Assembly (NCBI GenBank): GCA_023260655.1
Contig: JALQUU010000026.1
Span: forward strand, 1-38,438
DNA from: Paracoccaceae bacterium
GTDB taxonomy: Bacteria; Pseudomonadota; Alphaproteobacteria; Rhodobacterales; Rhodobacteraceae
DNA length: 38,438 nt
Reading direction: 5' to 3'
The notes below the pieces were generated by a model. That model saw only the letters and a program-made list of their open reading frames with translations. It did no database searches and was not told where the DNA came from. Position numbers and translations under genes: made by a program. Within the stretch, counting starts at the first letter, position 1. Each line of letters opens with the position of its first letter. Shown piece by piece: positions 17,136 to 24,422 of this stretch.

Positions 17136-17771
17136 TCAAGCCCGGTCCGAGGGGTTTCCGGGCATCAAATCGTATGGATGTTTCCAGCCGGGTTGCTGCG
17201 AGATGTTGGTGAGCCAGCGGTCGATATTGGCCCATTCCTTGCGGTCGAAGCCGAAAGGCTCGGGGTAATAAAGGTAGCCACAGCAGGCGATATCCGCGTT
17301 TGTAATGGCATTCCCGACAAGCCAGTCGCGGCCCTCCAAGGCCGCGTTAAGGGTCTGGTAGGCCGCCTTCAAGCGCCCCTGCGTAAAGCCGATCACTTCT
17401 TTCGGGCGTTTGTCTTCCGGCAGGAAGTTCATCAGGAAGCGTGTCATCCCAGCTTGGCTCGACATCTTGTGGTTATCCCAGAAGAGCCAACGCATGACTT
17501 CGCGGGCTTCAGCGGCCGTTTCACCGCCGAACTTCCCGGTTTTTTCGGTGACATACATCTGCATGACACCCGATTGCGTCAGGACAAGATCACCGTCCTC
17601 GAGCAGAGGGGCCTCGCCCATCACGTTCTTTGCACGAAACTCGGGTGCGCGCGTGGCTCCACCGAAGAAATCAACAAAAACGGGTTCCCATGCCAAGCCC
17701 GACAATTCCAGCGCAAGCGCCGCCTTGTAGGAGTTCCCGCTTTCCCCAAAGCAGTGCAATTTGATCGTCAT
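17136..17771 (-). CDS. Glutathione S-transferase family protein
   Basis: A 211-residue GST-fold protein. The N-terminal thioredoxin-like domain begins MTIKLHCFGESGNSYKAALALELS and includes the cis-Pro and gamma-Glu-binding segment GEAPLLEDGDLVLTQSGVMQMYV. The all-alpha C-terminal domain follows, with GRDWLVGNAITNADIACCGYLYY matching the usual capping-box region. The Ser/Asn near residues 11-14 are plausible glutathione-activating residues. It sits inside the beta-oxidation operon between LCAD-like dehydrogenase (37 bp upstream) and thiolase (14 bp downstream). Its role there could be handling reactive enoyl or conjugated acyl compounds, which is inference only. Confidence 0.85.
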   Translation of the reverse strand: MTIKLHCFGESGNSYKAALALELSGLAWEPVFVDFFGGATRAPEFRAKNVMGEAPLLEDGDLVLTQSGVMQMYVTEKTGKFGGETAAEAREVMRWLFWDNHKMSSQAGMTRFLMNFLPEDKRPKEVIGFTQGRLKAAYQTLNAALEGRDWLVGNAITNADIACCGYLYYPEPFGFDRKEWANIDRWLTNISQQPGWKHPYDLMPGNPSDRA

Positions 17772-17808
17772 TTCTCTCTCCCCATTCCCATTGGTGCCCG
17801 CGCGCGGG

Positions 17809-18969
17809 TCACTTTTTCTTGCCGGAGAAGCTCCGGGCGATCAGTTCTTTCATGATTTCGTTTGTGCCGCCGTAGATGCGCTGCACCCGCGCATCGGCCC
17901 ACATTTCGCCAATCGCGTATTCCTGCATAAATCCATAGCCGCCATGCAGTTGCAGGCAGGCATCCAGAACCTCTCCCTGCATATCCGTCGTCCACCACTT
18001 GGCCATCGCGGCCTTTTCTACGCTGAGTTCACCTTTGAGGTGTTCGGTGATGCACTCGTCAACAAAAGCACGCGCGACCTTCGTTTTGGTCAGGCATTCG
18101 GCCAGAACAAACCGTGTGTTCTGGAACTGGGTGAGCGGGCCACCAAAAGCCTGGCGTTCATTGCAATAGGCGATGGTGCGCTCGACTGCGCCTTCCATTG
18201 CACCCACAGCCCCACAAGCGATGATCAAGCGCTCCTGCGGGAGCTGCTGCATCATCTGGTAGAAGCCCTTCCCTTCTTCCAGCCCGAGAATGTTTTCGGG
18301 CGGCACCGGCACGTTGTCGAAGAAGAGCTCCGAGGTATCGGCGGCATGCATCCCGATTTTCTGTAGGTTGCGCCCACGCGCGAAACCCGGTGCATTCTCG
18401 GTTTCAACGACCACAAGCGAGACGCCTTTTGAACCCAGCGCCGGATCGGTTTTCGCGGCGACAATCACTAGATCGGCATGCTGGCCGTTCGAGATGAACG
18501 TCTTCTGCCCCGTCAACCGATAGACATTGCCGTCTTTGACAGCCCGCGTCTTGATGGCTTGCACATCGGAACCGGTGGAGGGCTCCGTCATCGCCAAAGC
18601 GCCAACCATCTCGCCCGTGGCCATTTTCGGAAGCCAGCGTTTCTTCTGCTCTTCGGTGCCGTAGGCGAGGATATAATGGGCAACGATCCCGGAATGGATC
18701 GGCGTGCCCCAGCTTGCCAGATTGGCGCGGGGGTGCTCCATGAAGATCACCGCTTCATGGCCGAAATCGCCGCCTGCGCCGCCGTATTCCTCAGGGATAG
18801 ACGGGCAGAGAAGCCCTTGAGCTCCCGCTTGGTTCCAAGCATCACGATCCATTATGCCGGCTTTGCGCCAGCGCTCGAAATGCGGCGACCATTCTTCCCG
18901 GATGAAGCGGGCCGTCATTTCGGCCAGCATTGTATGCTCTTCGGTCATCCATGAAGATTGTGCGGTCAT
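17809..18969 (-). CDS. Acyl-CoA dehydrogenase, long-chain (LCAD)-like
   Basis: A 386-residue flavoenzyme that should oxidise acyl-CoA to trans-2-enoyl-CoA and pass electrons to ETF. It has the FAD/substrate segment [21 protein letters not shown] (121-141), [34 protein letters not shown] and the C-terminal [20 protein letters not shown]. Medium-chain enzymes carry the catalytic Glu in YEGT; here this position is Gly (YGGTN), as in mammalian LCAD. In LCAD the base sits on another helix, and Glu263 (AVERTIAY) aligns with it by eye, so the enzyme should be active. It lies 55 bp after the DmdC-like gene with a hairpin between. Confidence 0.92.
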   Translation of the reverse strand: MTAQSSWMTEEHTMLAEMTARFIREEWSPHFERWRKAGIMDRDAWNQAGAQGLLCPSIPEEYGGAGGDFGHEAVIFMEHPRANLASWGTPIHSGIVAHYILAYGTEEQKKRWLPKMATGEMVGALAMTEPSTGSDVQAIKTRAVKDGNVYRLTGQKTFISNGQHADLVIVAAKTDPALGSKGVSLVVVETENAPGFARGRNLQKIGMHAADTSELFFDNVPVPPENILGLEEGKGFYQMMQQLPQERLIIACGAVGAMEGAVERTIAYCNERQAFGGPLTQFQNTRFVLAECLTKTKVARAFVDECITEHLKGELSVEKAAMAKWWTTDMQGEVLDACLQLHGGYGFMQEYAIGEMWADARVQRIYGGTNEIMKELIARSFSGKKK

Positions 18970-18997
18970 TCCAGCCTCCCCTGCCAGTTTTGGATTT

Positions 18998-19015
18998 GGG
19001 GGGCGAAGGCCCCCC
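18998..19015 (-). other. Intercistronic G/C hairpin between the two acyl-CoA dehydrogenase genes
   Basis: GGGGGGC (18998-19004) and GCCCCCC (19009-19015) are perfect arms around a 4-nt loop. No T run follows in the minus direction (AAATCC), so this looks like a transcript-stabilising or partial-attenuation structure rather than a full terminator. Confidence 0.5.
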
Positions 19016-19024
19016 AGACCAATC

Positions 19025-20803
19025 TTAGAAGTTCGCGGCGTCGAGGTTCATCACCGGGTCCGCGCCGGAGTTGATCCGGGCGAGGTGCAGCGACGTTGCC
19101 GGAAGCCGACGAGCCATGTAGTAGCGCCCCGTTGCCAGTTTCGTCTCATGGAACGTTGCGTCTGCCGCGCCATTCTCCAACGCCTCCAGCGAAGCCTTCG
19201 CCATCATGCCCCACATCAGACCAAGGCAAACATGGCCGAAAAGGTGCATGAAGTCGTTCGAACCGGCCAGAGCTGCGTTCGGGTTTTTCATGCCGTTCTG
19301 CATGAAGAACATCGCCGCCGCCTGAAGATCTTTGGAGGCCACCTTCAACGGATCGAGAAAGTCTTTCTTCAGCGCTTCATTACCGTCGTTTTCTTTGATG
19401 AAGTTCTTCACCAGTTCGAAGAAGGCCATCACGTGCTTGCCGCCATCCTGCGCGAGCTTGCGCCCAACGAGGTCGAGCGCCTGAACGCCGTTTGCACCTT
19501 CATAGATCATCGCGATGCGTGCATCGCGGGTGAACTGCGACATGCCCCATTCTTCGATGTAGCCATGGCCACCATAGACCTGCTGGGCCTTGACGGTCAT
19601 GTCGTAGCCTTCATCGGTGAGGAAGCCCTTGATTACCGGCGTGAGCAGCGAAATGAGGCCATCTGCGGCGGCATCGTCGTTGCGCTGCGCACGGTCGATG
19701 AGGGCTGCGCCCCAGAACATGAAGGCGCGAGCGGCTTCGATGAAGCTCTTCTGGTCCATCAGCGAGCGACGGATATCGGGGTGAACGATCAGCGGATCCG
19801 CCGGGCCGTTGGGGTTCTTCACCCCGGTCACATCCCGGCCCTGAAGACGGTCTTTCGCATAAGCAAGCGCGTTCTGATAAGCCACATCAGCTTGAGCAAG
19901 GCCCTGCATGCCCACGCCAAGACGCGCTTCGTTCATCATGGTGAACATGGCGCGCATGCCCTTGTGTTCTTCGCCAAGAAGGAAACCGGTGGCCTCGTCA
20001 TAGTTCATGACGCATGTGGCGTTGCCATGGATGCCCATCTTCTCTTCGAGCTTCCCGCAAGAAACGCCATTGCGCGCCCCGAGGCTGCCATCCGCATTCA
20101 CCATGAATTTCGGCACGATGAAGAGAGAAACACCCTTGATCCCTTCCGGGCCGCCCTGGATCTTGGCCAGAACGAGGTGGATGATGTTCTCGCTCATATT
20201 GTGCTCACCAGCCGAGATGAAAATCTTCTGGCCGGAGATCTTGTAGGAGCCATCGCCGTTCGGCACGGCTTTCGTCCGCATCATGCCGAGGTCGGTACCG
20301 CAATGGGGTTCGGTGAGGTTCATCGTGCCCGTCCATTCGCAGGACGTCATCTTCGGAAGATAGGTTTCTTTCTGCTCTTGCGTGCCATGCGCGAGGATGG
20401 CGGAGGCCGCGCCATGCGTCAGCCCTTGGTACATCGTGAACGCTTGGTTGGAGGCGGAGAAATACTCGCCAACGGCCGTGCCCATGATATGCGGCAGGCC
20501 CTGACCACCGAATTCTTCGGGCATATCGAGCGCGGTCCAGCCGCCTTCGCGGACTTGGTCAAACGCGGCCTTGAAGCCCGTCGGGGTGCGGACGACACCG
20601 TTTTCAAGCACGCAGCCCTCGCGGTCGCCAACAGCGTTCAAAGGGAACAGTACTTCCGAGGTAAGCTTGCCGGCTTCTTCCAGCACCGCGCCCGTGAATT
20701 CCGGATCAAGATCACTGAATCCCGGAATGTCAGACTGCGAGACCTTCAGCACATCGTGGAGCAGGTATTGCGTGTCTTTGACCGGTGCGATGTAGCTAGG
20801 CAT
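19025..20803 (-). CDS. DmdC-like acyl-CoA dehydrogenase (long ~590-residue class)
   Basis: A 592-residue acyl-CoA dehydrogenase with the extra C-terminal domain. The N-terminus is [20 protein letters not shown]; the flavin/substrate region [21 protein letters not shown] lies at about 159-179 and [21 protein letters not shown] at about 194-214. The catalytic Glu435 lies in AMIYEGANG, the position I recall for characterised DmdC. DmdC oxidises 3-methylmercaptopropionyl-CoA in the DMSP demethylation pathway. Close homologues also act on ordinary acyl-CoAs, so the substrate is open. A GGGAGAA ribosome-binding site precedes the ATG. It lies 36 bp after merR1, making it the first enzyme gene of the operon. 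Confidence 0.9.
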   Translation of the reverse strand: MPSYIAPVKDTQYLLHDVLKVSQSDIPGFSDLDPEFTGAVLEEAGKLTSEVLFPLNAVGDREGCVLENGVVRTPTGFKAAFDQVREGGWTALDMPEEFGGQGLPHIMGTAVGEYFSASNQAFTMYQGLTHGAASAILAHGTQEQKETYLPKMTSCEWTGTMNLTEPHCGTDLGMMRTKAVPNGDGSYKISGQKIFISAGEHNMSENIIHLVLAKIQGGPEGIKGVSLFIVPKFMVNADGSLGARNGVSCGKLEEKMGIHGNATCVMNYDEATGFLLGEEHKGMRAMFTMMNEARLGVGMQGLAQADVAYQNALAYAKDRLQGRDVTGVKNPNGPADPLIVHPDIRRSLMDQKSFIEAARAFMFWGAALIDRAQRNDDAAADGLISLLTPVIKGFLTDEGYDMTVKAQQVYGGHGYIEEWGMSQFTRDARIAMIYEGANGVQALDLVGRKLAQDGGKHVMAFFELVKNFIKENDGNEALKKDFLDPLKVASKDLQAAAMFFMQNGMKNPNAALAGSNDFMHLFGHVCLGLMWGMMAKASLEALENGAADATFHETKLATGRYYMARRLPATSLHLARINSGADPVMNLDAANF

Positions 20804-20839
20804 AATTTTCTCCCTTACCTCGAAAAATGCTCGGAACGC

Positions 20840-21241
20840 TTACTCGGCGGTGTTCCGCGTTGATTTCATGGACGAGATCATGCGCTCGCCCCATTTCATC
20901 TGCTCGGCCAGATCGGCGATGGCTTCATTCAGCTCGTCGCGCTGGCGAACAAGGTCATCCATACGGGTTTGCGCAACCTCGTAGGTCTTCTCCAGCTGCG
21001 TCACCTGCTCTTCGCCGCGCTTGTAAAGTTCAAGAAGCTGGCGAATTTCTTCGAGGCTGAAGCCAAAGCGTTTGCCCCGGATAATCAGCTTCAAGCGAGC
21101 GCGGTCACGGTGTGTGAATAGGCGCTTCTGACCCTCGCGGATCGGGAAGAGTAGCTCTTTCGACTCGTAGAAACGAAGCGTCCGCGGGGTGACGTCATAG
21201 GCGTCGCACATCTCGCGAATGGTCATAAGTTTATCGGTCAT
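20840..21241 (-). CDS. MerR family transcriptional regulator 1, probable controller of the beta-oxidation operon
   Basis: A 133-residue MerR-type activator/repressor. The winged helix-turn-helix is LMTIREMCDAYDVTPRTLRFYESKELLFPIREGQKRLFTHRDRARLKLI (in steps, residues ~5-55). A dimerising coiled coil follows (YKRGEEQVTQLEKTYEVAQTRMDDLVRQRDELNEAIADL, in steps). There are no Cys metal ligands at the C-terminus, so metal sensing is unlikely; acyl-CoA regulators such as LiuR belong to this class. I start at MTDKLMTIREMC, with AAAGG about 8 nt upstream; an ATG seven codons earlier is possible. It is the promoter-proximal gene of the operon and probably autoregulated through the half-sites at 21314-21352. 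Confidence 0.88.
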   Translation of the reverse strand: MTDKLMTIREMCDAYDVTPRTLRFYESKELLFPIREGQKRLFTHRDRARLKLIIRGKRFGFSLEEIRQLLELYKRGEEQVTQLEKTYEVAQTRMDDLVRQRDELNEAIADLAEQMKWGERMISSMKSTRNTAE

Positions 21242-21313
21242 GGTTGTGCCTTTGGTTCGCAATCTGGCGCCGAGATGTGCAATTGGTTGAGTCGTTACAA
21301 CAGCATTTCATGT

Positions 21314-21352
21314 TGACGTAACCGATACGTCACGTCACATTTTCGTTGACGT
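21314..21352. promoter_or_regulatory. Cluster of TGACGT/ACGTCA half-sites, probable MerR operator
   Basis: TGACGTAACCGATACGTCA (21314-21332) is a perfect 6-bp inverted repeat with a 7-nt spacer, 19 bp in all. Overlapping it, ACGTCA (21332-21337) and TGACGT (21347-21352) form a second inverted pair with a 9-nt spacer. A further CAACGTAATG lies just beyond. The cluster is in the 229-bp gap between merR2 and merR1, 73 bp upstream of the merR1 start. The ACGT-core symmetry resembles sites described for the MerR-type LiuR. I could not identify an unambiguous -35/-10 pair within it. Confidence 0.6.
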
Positions 21353-21470
21353 AAGATCAAGCAACGTAATGTGACTTTGGGAGATACAAAATTTCCCGCC
21401 CACCGCCGAAAGCGACGCCTCTGCAGCTAGAAATTCGCTGTTCAGTAACTGGAATTGGAACTTTTGACGC

Positions 21471-21845
21471 TCAGAGGGCAGCCAAACTCTTGGCCACCGA
21501 AGCGCGCAATTCGGTGAGTTCCTTGTGCGCTTCCTCGATCTGGCGGCGTTGTTCCTCAAGCTCGGTAAGCTGCCGATCAGCCATTTTGATCCAAGCCTGC
21601 ATTTGCGCCTCGGTGCCTTCTTTCTCGTAGATCAGAAGCCACTGGCGGATCTCTTCCAGGGCGAAACCGAATTTACGCCCCCGGAGGATGAGCGTCATCC
21701 GCGCGCATTCCCTTGATCCGTACCACCGGGCGCGGCCATCGCGTTCGGGGGAGAGAAGTTCGATGTATTCGTAGTATCGCAAGGTCCGAGGCGTCACGTC
21801 GAACTTCGCGCACATTTCTTTGAACGATAGTTTTTTATCCGACAT
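21471..21845 (-). CDS. MerR family transcriptional regulator 2
   Basis: A 124-residue paralogue of the neighbouring MerR protein. It shares the helix-turn-helix core MCAKFDVTPRTLRYYEYIELL and the segment LRGRKFGFALEEIRQWLLIYE, then a coiled coil (QLTELEEQRRQIEEAHKELTEL, in steps). It lacks Cys-type metal ligands. I use the ATG giving MSDKKLSFKEMC; the frame is open for 36 more codons but those codons have no family similarity. It is transcribed in the same direction as merR1, 229 bp upstream, and divergently from the thioesterase pair. It may act on the same operator or on the thioesterase promoter. Confidence 0.87.
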   Translation of the reverse strand: MSDKKLSFKEMCAKFDVTPRTLRYYEYIELLSPERDGRARWYGSRECARMTLILRGRKFGFALEEIRQWLLIYEKEGTEAQMQAWIKMADRQLTELEEQRRQIEEAHKELTELRASVAKSLAAL

Positions 21846-21923
21846 CGCTTCTGGACCACTTATTGCTGCGCACAGTCTGACCGAAGGAGAACTTCTGCGC
21901 CAGCCCTGTCTGTTTCGCGACAA

Positions 21924-21953
21924 GTAATAGAAAGAGTTGGTTAGGAAGTGCAA
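21924..21953 (-). promoter_or_regulatory. Candidate merR2 promoter
   Basis: On the minus strand TTGCAC (21948-21953) and TATTAC (21924-21929) are separated by 18 nt, a reasonable housekeeping sigma arrangement about 80 nt before the merR2 ATG. The rest of the 21846-22068 divergent gap also holds a weaker plus-strand pair, TTGGCA (22013-22018) and TTTAAC (22036-22041) at 17 nt, ahead of the first thioesterase. No TGACGT half-site is seen here. Confidence 0.4.
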
Positions 21954-22068
21954 TATTTTTTCCGCCTGGTGGAATAATTTTCCGCAAATTCCAAAGACGG
22001 GCTATGACAGGCTTGGCATTTGCCGAAAGAAGGCATTTAACAGTGGCAAACCCAGTCGAGGAAGCACC

Positions 22069-22488
22069 TTGGACAAGACCTCCATTGCCAAACACTTCAT
22101 CACGGCAATTCCGCATGCGCGGGAATTGGGTATGTCGCTAGATAGTCTGAGCGAAGGTATCGCTGTGATGTCTATGCCCTACGACGAACGTTTCATCGGC
22201 GATCCGGAAACGGGTGTGATCCATGGCGGAGCAGTTTCGGCGCTTCTGGATACTTGTTGTGGTGCTGCGGTGATGAGCCACCCACGCAGCCCGGGCGGGA
22301 CGGCGACTATTGATCTCCGCATCGACTATATGCGCGCCGCGACGCCCGGTCAGGCCATTCGCGCCAGAGCGGAATGCTACCACGTGACACGAAATGTAGC
22401 TTTCGTGCGCGCGACCGCAACCGATGATGACGACTCCCTCCCTGTGGCAACGGCTGCCGGAAGCTTCACTGTGGAAGGCTTGAAATGA
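22069..22488 (+). CDS. PaaI-type hotdog thioesterase 1
   Basis: A 139-residue hotdog-fold thioesterase that should hydrolyse acyl- or aryl-CoA. The core VIHGGAVSALLDTCCGAAV carries the family's HGG and the catalytic Asp at residue 61, the position it has in PaaI. TIDLRIDYMRAATPGQAIRARAECY is the usual central strand region. The start is uncertain. I favour TTG at 22069 because GAGGAAG lies about 5 nt upstream and the product then begins MDKTSIAKHF as in typical relatives; the frame is open upstream to 21937 without similarity. Its stop overlaps the next gene's ATG (ATGA), so the pair is translationally coupled. It is divergent from merR2. Confidence 0.85.
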   Translation: MDKTSIAKHFITAIPHARELGMSLDSLSEGIAVMSMPYDERFIGDPETGVIHGGAVSALLDTCCGAAVMSHPRSPGGTATIDLRIDYMRAATPGQAIRARAECYHVTRNVAFVRATATDDDDSLPVATAAGSFTVEGLK

Positions 22489-23009
22489 ATACGCGTAAAC
22501 GGCCCGAACCGGTGCAAGTTGTGAAGCAGCGCCGTGACGCGGCGCTCAAGGCACTGGTGCACGGCGTGCCCTATATCCAGTTTCTGGGCGTCGAATTCGA
22601 TCGCCGGGGCGATGAGCTCACGGCTGTTCTGCCATTCGCAGACAAGCTGATCGGAAACCCCATACTGCCCGCAATTCATGGTGGCGTCACAGCCGCGTTT
22701 CTGGAGATCACAGCCGTCATCTGCCTGAGTTGGGCTACGCTTTGGGAAGAGATTGAAACTGGGGCCTTCGATCCAGAGAACCTGGTCGGTGGCAAGATGC
22801 CGAGGCTTCCCAAGACTGTCAGCTTTACCGTCGATTATCTTCGCTCCGGCCTGCCGCGTGACGCTTATGCCCGCGCGCAAGTCAACCGCTCGGGGCGCCG
22901 CTATGCGAGCGTCCATGTCGAGGCGTGGCAGGACAATCGCGAACGTCCCTTTGCGCAAGCGACGGGTCATTTCCTCATGCCGAAACGGGGTCTGGAAAGC
23001 GAAGAATAA
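22485..23009 (+). CDS. PaaI-type hotdog thioesterase 2
   Basis: A 174-residue hotdog protein, distantly related to its neighbour. The core LPAIHGGVTAAFLEITAVICL keeps the His-Gly-Gly (His65) but has Glu74 where PaaI-type enzymes usually have Asp. The strand region KTVSFTVDYLRSGLPRDAYARAQV matches the family. It overlaps thioesterase 1 by 4 bp. Two coupled hotdog subunits of unequal length suggest a heteromeric enzyme, with one subunit catalytic, but this is inference. Proximity to the beta-oxidation operon suggests release of CoA from stalled acyl-CoAs. Confidence 0.83.
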   Translation: MNTRKRPEPVQVVKQRRDAALKALVHGVPYIQFLGVEFDRRGDELTAVLPFADKLIGNPILPAIHGGVTAAFLEITAVICLSWATLWEEIETGAFDPENLVGGKMPRLPKTVSFTVDYLRSGLPRDAYARAQVNRSGRRYASVHVEAWQDNRERPFAQATGHFLMPKRGLESEE

Positions 23010-23060
23010 AAACGTTTCGCCATGGCATGGGATCGTGAGTGATTAAGAAAGCTACGCGGT

Positions 23061-24386
23061 ATGGCGAATTCTTCTGACACCCAACCACAGATCACCCATC
23101 AACGCGTTCTGGCACTTGCCCTGCCGATCCTTGCGGCGAATGTCACGGTACCGATCCTTGGGGCAGTCGATACGGCCGTCGTCGGGCAAATGGCCGAAGC
23201 CGCACCAATTGGGGCTGTCGGGATCGGTGCAATCATTCTTTCAGCGGTGTACTGGGTTTTCGGCTTCCTCCGGATGGGCACGACCGGGTTGGTGAGCCAA
23301 GCACGGGGCGCGCGGAACAGGGATGAGACGATCAACCTTTTGGCACGCGCGCTTCTGATGGGCGGCTTTGCTGGAGTGGGGCTTTTACTGCTCCAGCCTT
23401 TGATCTTCTGGGGCGCGTTCCGGTTGGCCCCAGCCAGTGCGGAAGTCGAAACACTCGCAACCTCCTACATGCGTATCCGGATATGGTCCGCCCCTGCTGC
23501 GATCATGCTCTACGGGCTAACCGGATGGCTCATTGCCATGGAGCGAACGCGGGCGGTTCTGGCGCTGCAACTGCTAATGAACGGTCTCAATATCGGGTTC
23601 GATCTCTGGTTCGTTCTGGGGTTCGGCTGCGGCGTGAACGGCGTAGCCTTTGCCACGCTCTTGGCCGAATGGGGCGGGCTTGCGTTCGGGCTCTGGATCG
23701 TGCGCGAGCAGCTTCGCGAAACGGTCTGGCGGCGCAAAGAGAACCTGCTGAACCGCCAAGCATTGCGCACCATGGGTGTGGTCAACTTCGACATCCTGAT
23801 CCGGTCGCTTCTCCTCCAAGCGATTTTTGTGTCTTTCCTCTTCATCAGCGCGGATTTTGGCGACGTGACTTTGGCCGCCAATCAGGTCTTGGTGCAATTC
23901 CTGAGCATCTGCGCCTATGCCCTCGACGGGTTTGCCTATGCCGCCCAGTCCCTAGTGGGCCAAGCCTTTGGCGCTCGTGATCCGGGTGGGGTTCGTCGCA
24001 CGGCGCAGATGACCAGTCTTTGGGCGGTTATTGCGACGTTGCTTCTAGTTGGTGCCTTCGGCTTCGGGGGGAGCAGCTTGATCGACTATATGACCAACGC
24101 CCAAGATGTGAGGGCGGAGGCGCGTGTTTACCTCCCCTATCTTGTCGTCTCGCCGATCCTCGCCCTTGCCGCTTACATGATGGACGGCATCTTCATCGGC
24201 GCGACGCGGTCGCGCGATATGCGGCAGATGATGCAGGTGAGTTTTGCCATTTACGCTCTGGCGGCTTGGGGCCTCACGCAAACGCTTGGAAACCATGGCC
24301 TTTGGCTGGCTCTGATCGTTAGCTTGGTCGCGAGAGGATTAACGCTCGCCGCAAGATACCCTGCGCTGGAGCGCGCGGCGGAATGA
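23061..24386 (+). CDS. MATE family efflux transporter (DinF-like)
   Basis: A 441-residue inner-membrane exporter with about twelve hydrophobic helices in two six-helix halves. Segments VLALALPILAANVTVPILGAVDTAVVGQM (in steps, residues ~15-43) and FGFLRMGTTGLVSQARGARN (~68-87) are characteristic of the DinF branch, which exchanges cations for organic substrates. The second half includes LDGFAYAAQSLVGQAFGARDPGG. It lies 51 bp after thioesterase 2 on the same strand and may be in that transcript. The substrate cannot be told from sequence. A hairpin separates it from convergent ileS. Confidence 0.93.
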   Translation: MANSSDTQPQITHQRVLALALPILAANVTVPILGAVDTAVVGQMAEAAPIGAVGIGAIILSAVYWVFGFLRMGTTGLVSQARGARNRDETINLLARALLMGGFAGVGLLLLQPLIFWGAFRLAPASAEVETLATSYMRIRIWSAPAAIMLYGLTGWLIAMERTRAVLALQLLMNGLNIGFDLWFVLGFGCGVNGVAFATLLAEWGGLAFGLWIVREQLRETVWRRKENLLNRQALRTMGVVNFDILIRSLLLQAIFVSFLFISADFGDVTLAANQVLVQFLSICAYALDGFAYAAQSLVGQAFGARDPGGVRRTAQMTSLWAVIATLLLVGAFGFGGSSLIDYMTNAQDVRAEARVYLPYLVVSPILALAAYMMDGIFIGATRSRDMRQMMQVSFAIYALAAWGLTQTLGNHGLWLALIVSLVARGLTLAARYPALERAAE

Positions 24387-24389
24387 AAA

Positions 24390-24413
24390 GAGGCGCAACT
24401 TTCGTTGCGCCTC
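24390..24413 (-). terminator. Terminator shared by ileS and the MATE gene
   Basis: GAGGCGCAAC (24390-24399) and GTTGCGCCTC (24404-24413) are perfect 10-bp arms with loop TTTC. On the minus strand the stem is followed by TTTTC, so it mainly serves ileS, whose stop is 10 nt away. On the plus strand no T run follows. Confidence 0.85.
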
Positions 24414-24422
24414 GTAGCAAGA

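Noticed and set aside
18854-20863. A 669-codon plus-strand frame opposite the acyl-CoA dehydrogenase genes
   Set aside because: His/Arg-rich translation without domains; the opposite strand encodes two intact enzymes with ribosome-binding sites.
21835-22116. A 93-codon minus-strand frame covering the merR2-thioesterase divergent region
   Set aside because: It overlaps the merR2 start and the regulatory gap, has no ribosome-binding site and no similarity that I recognise.
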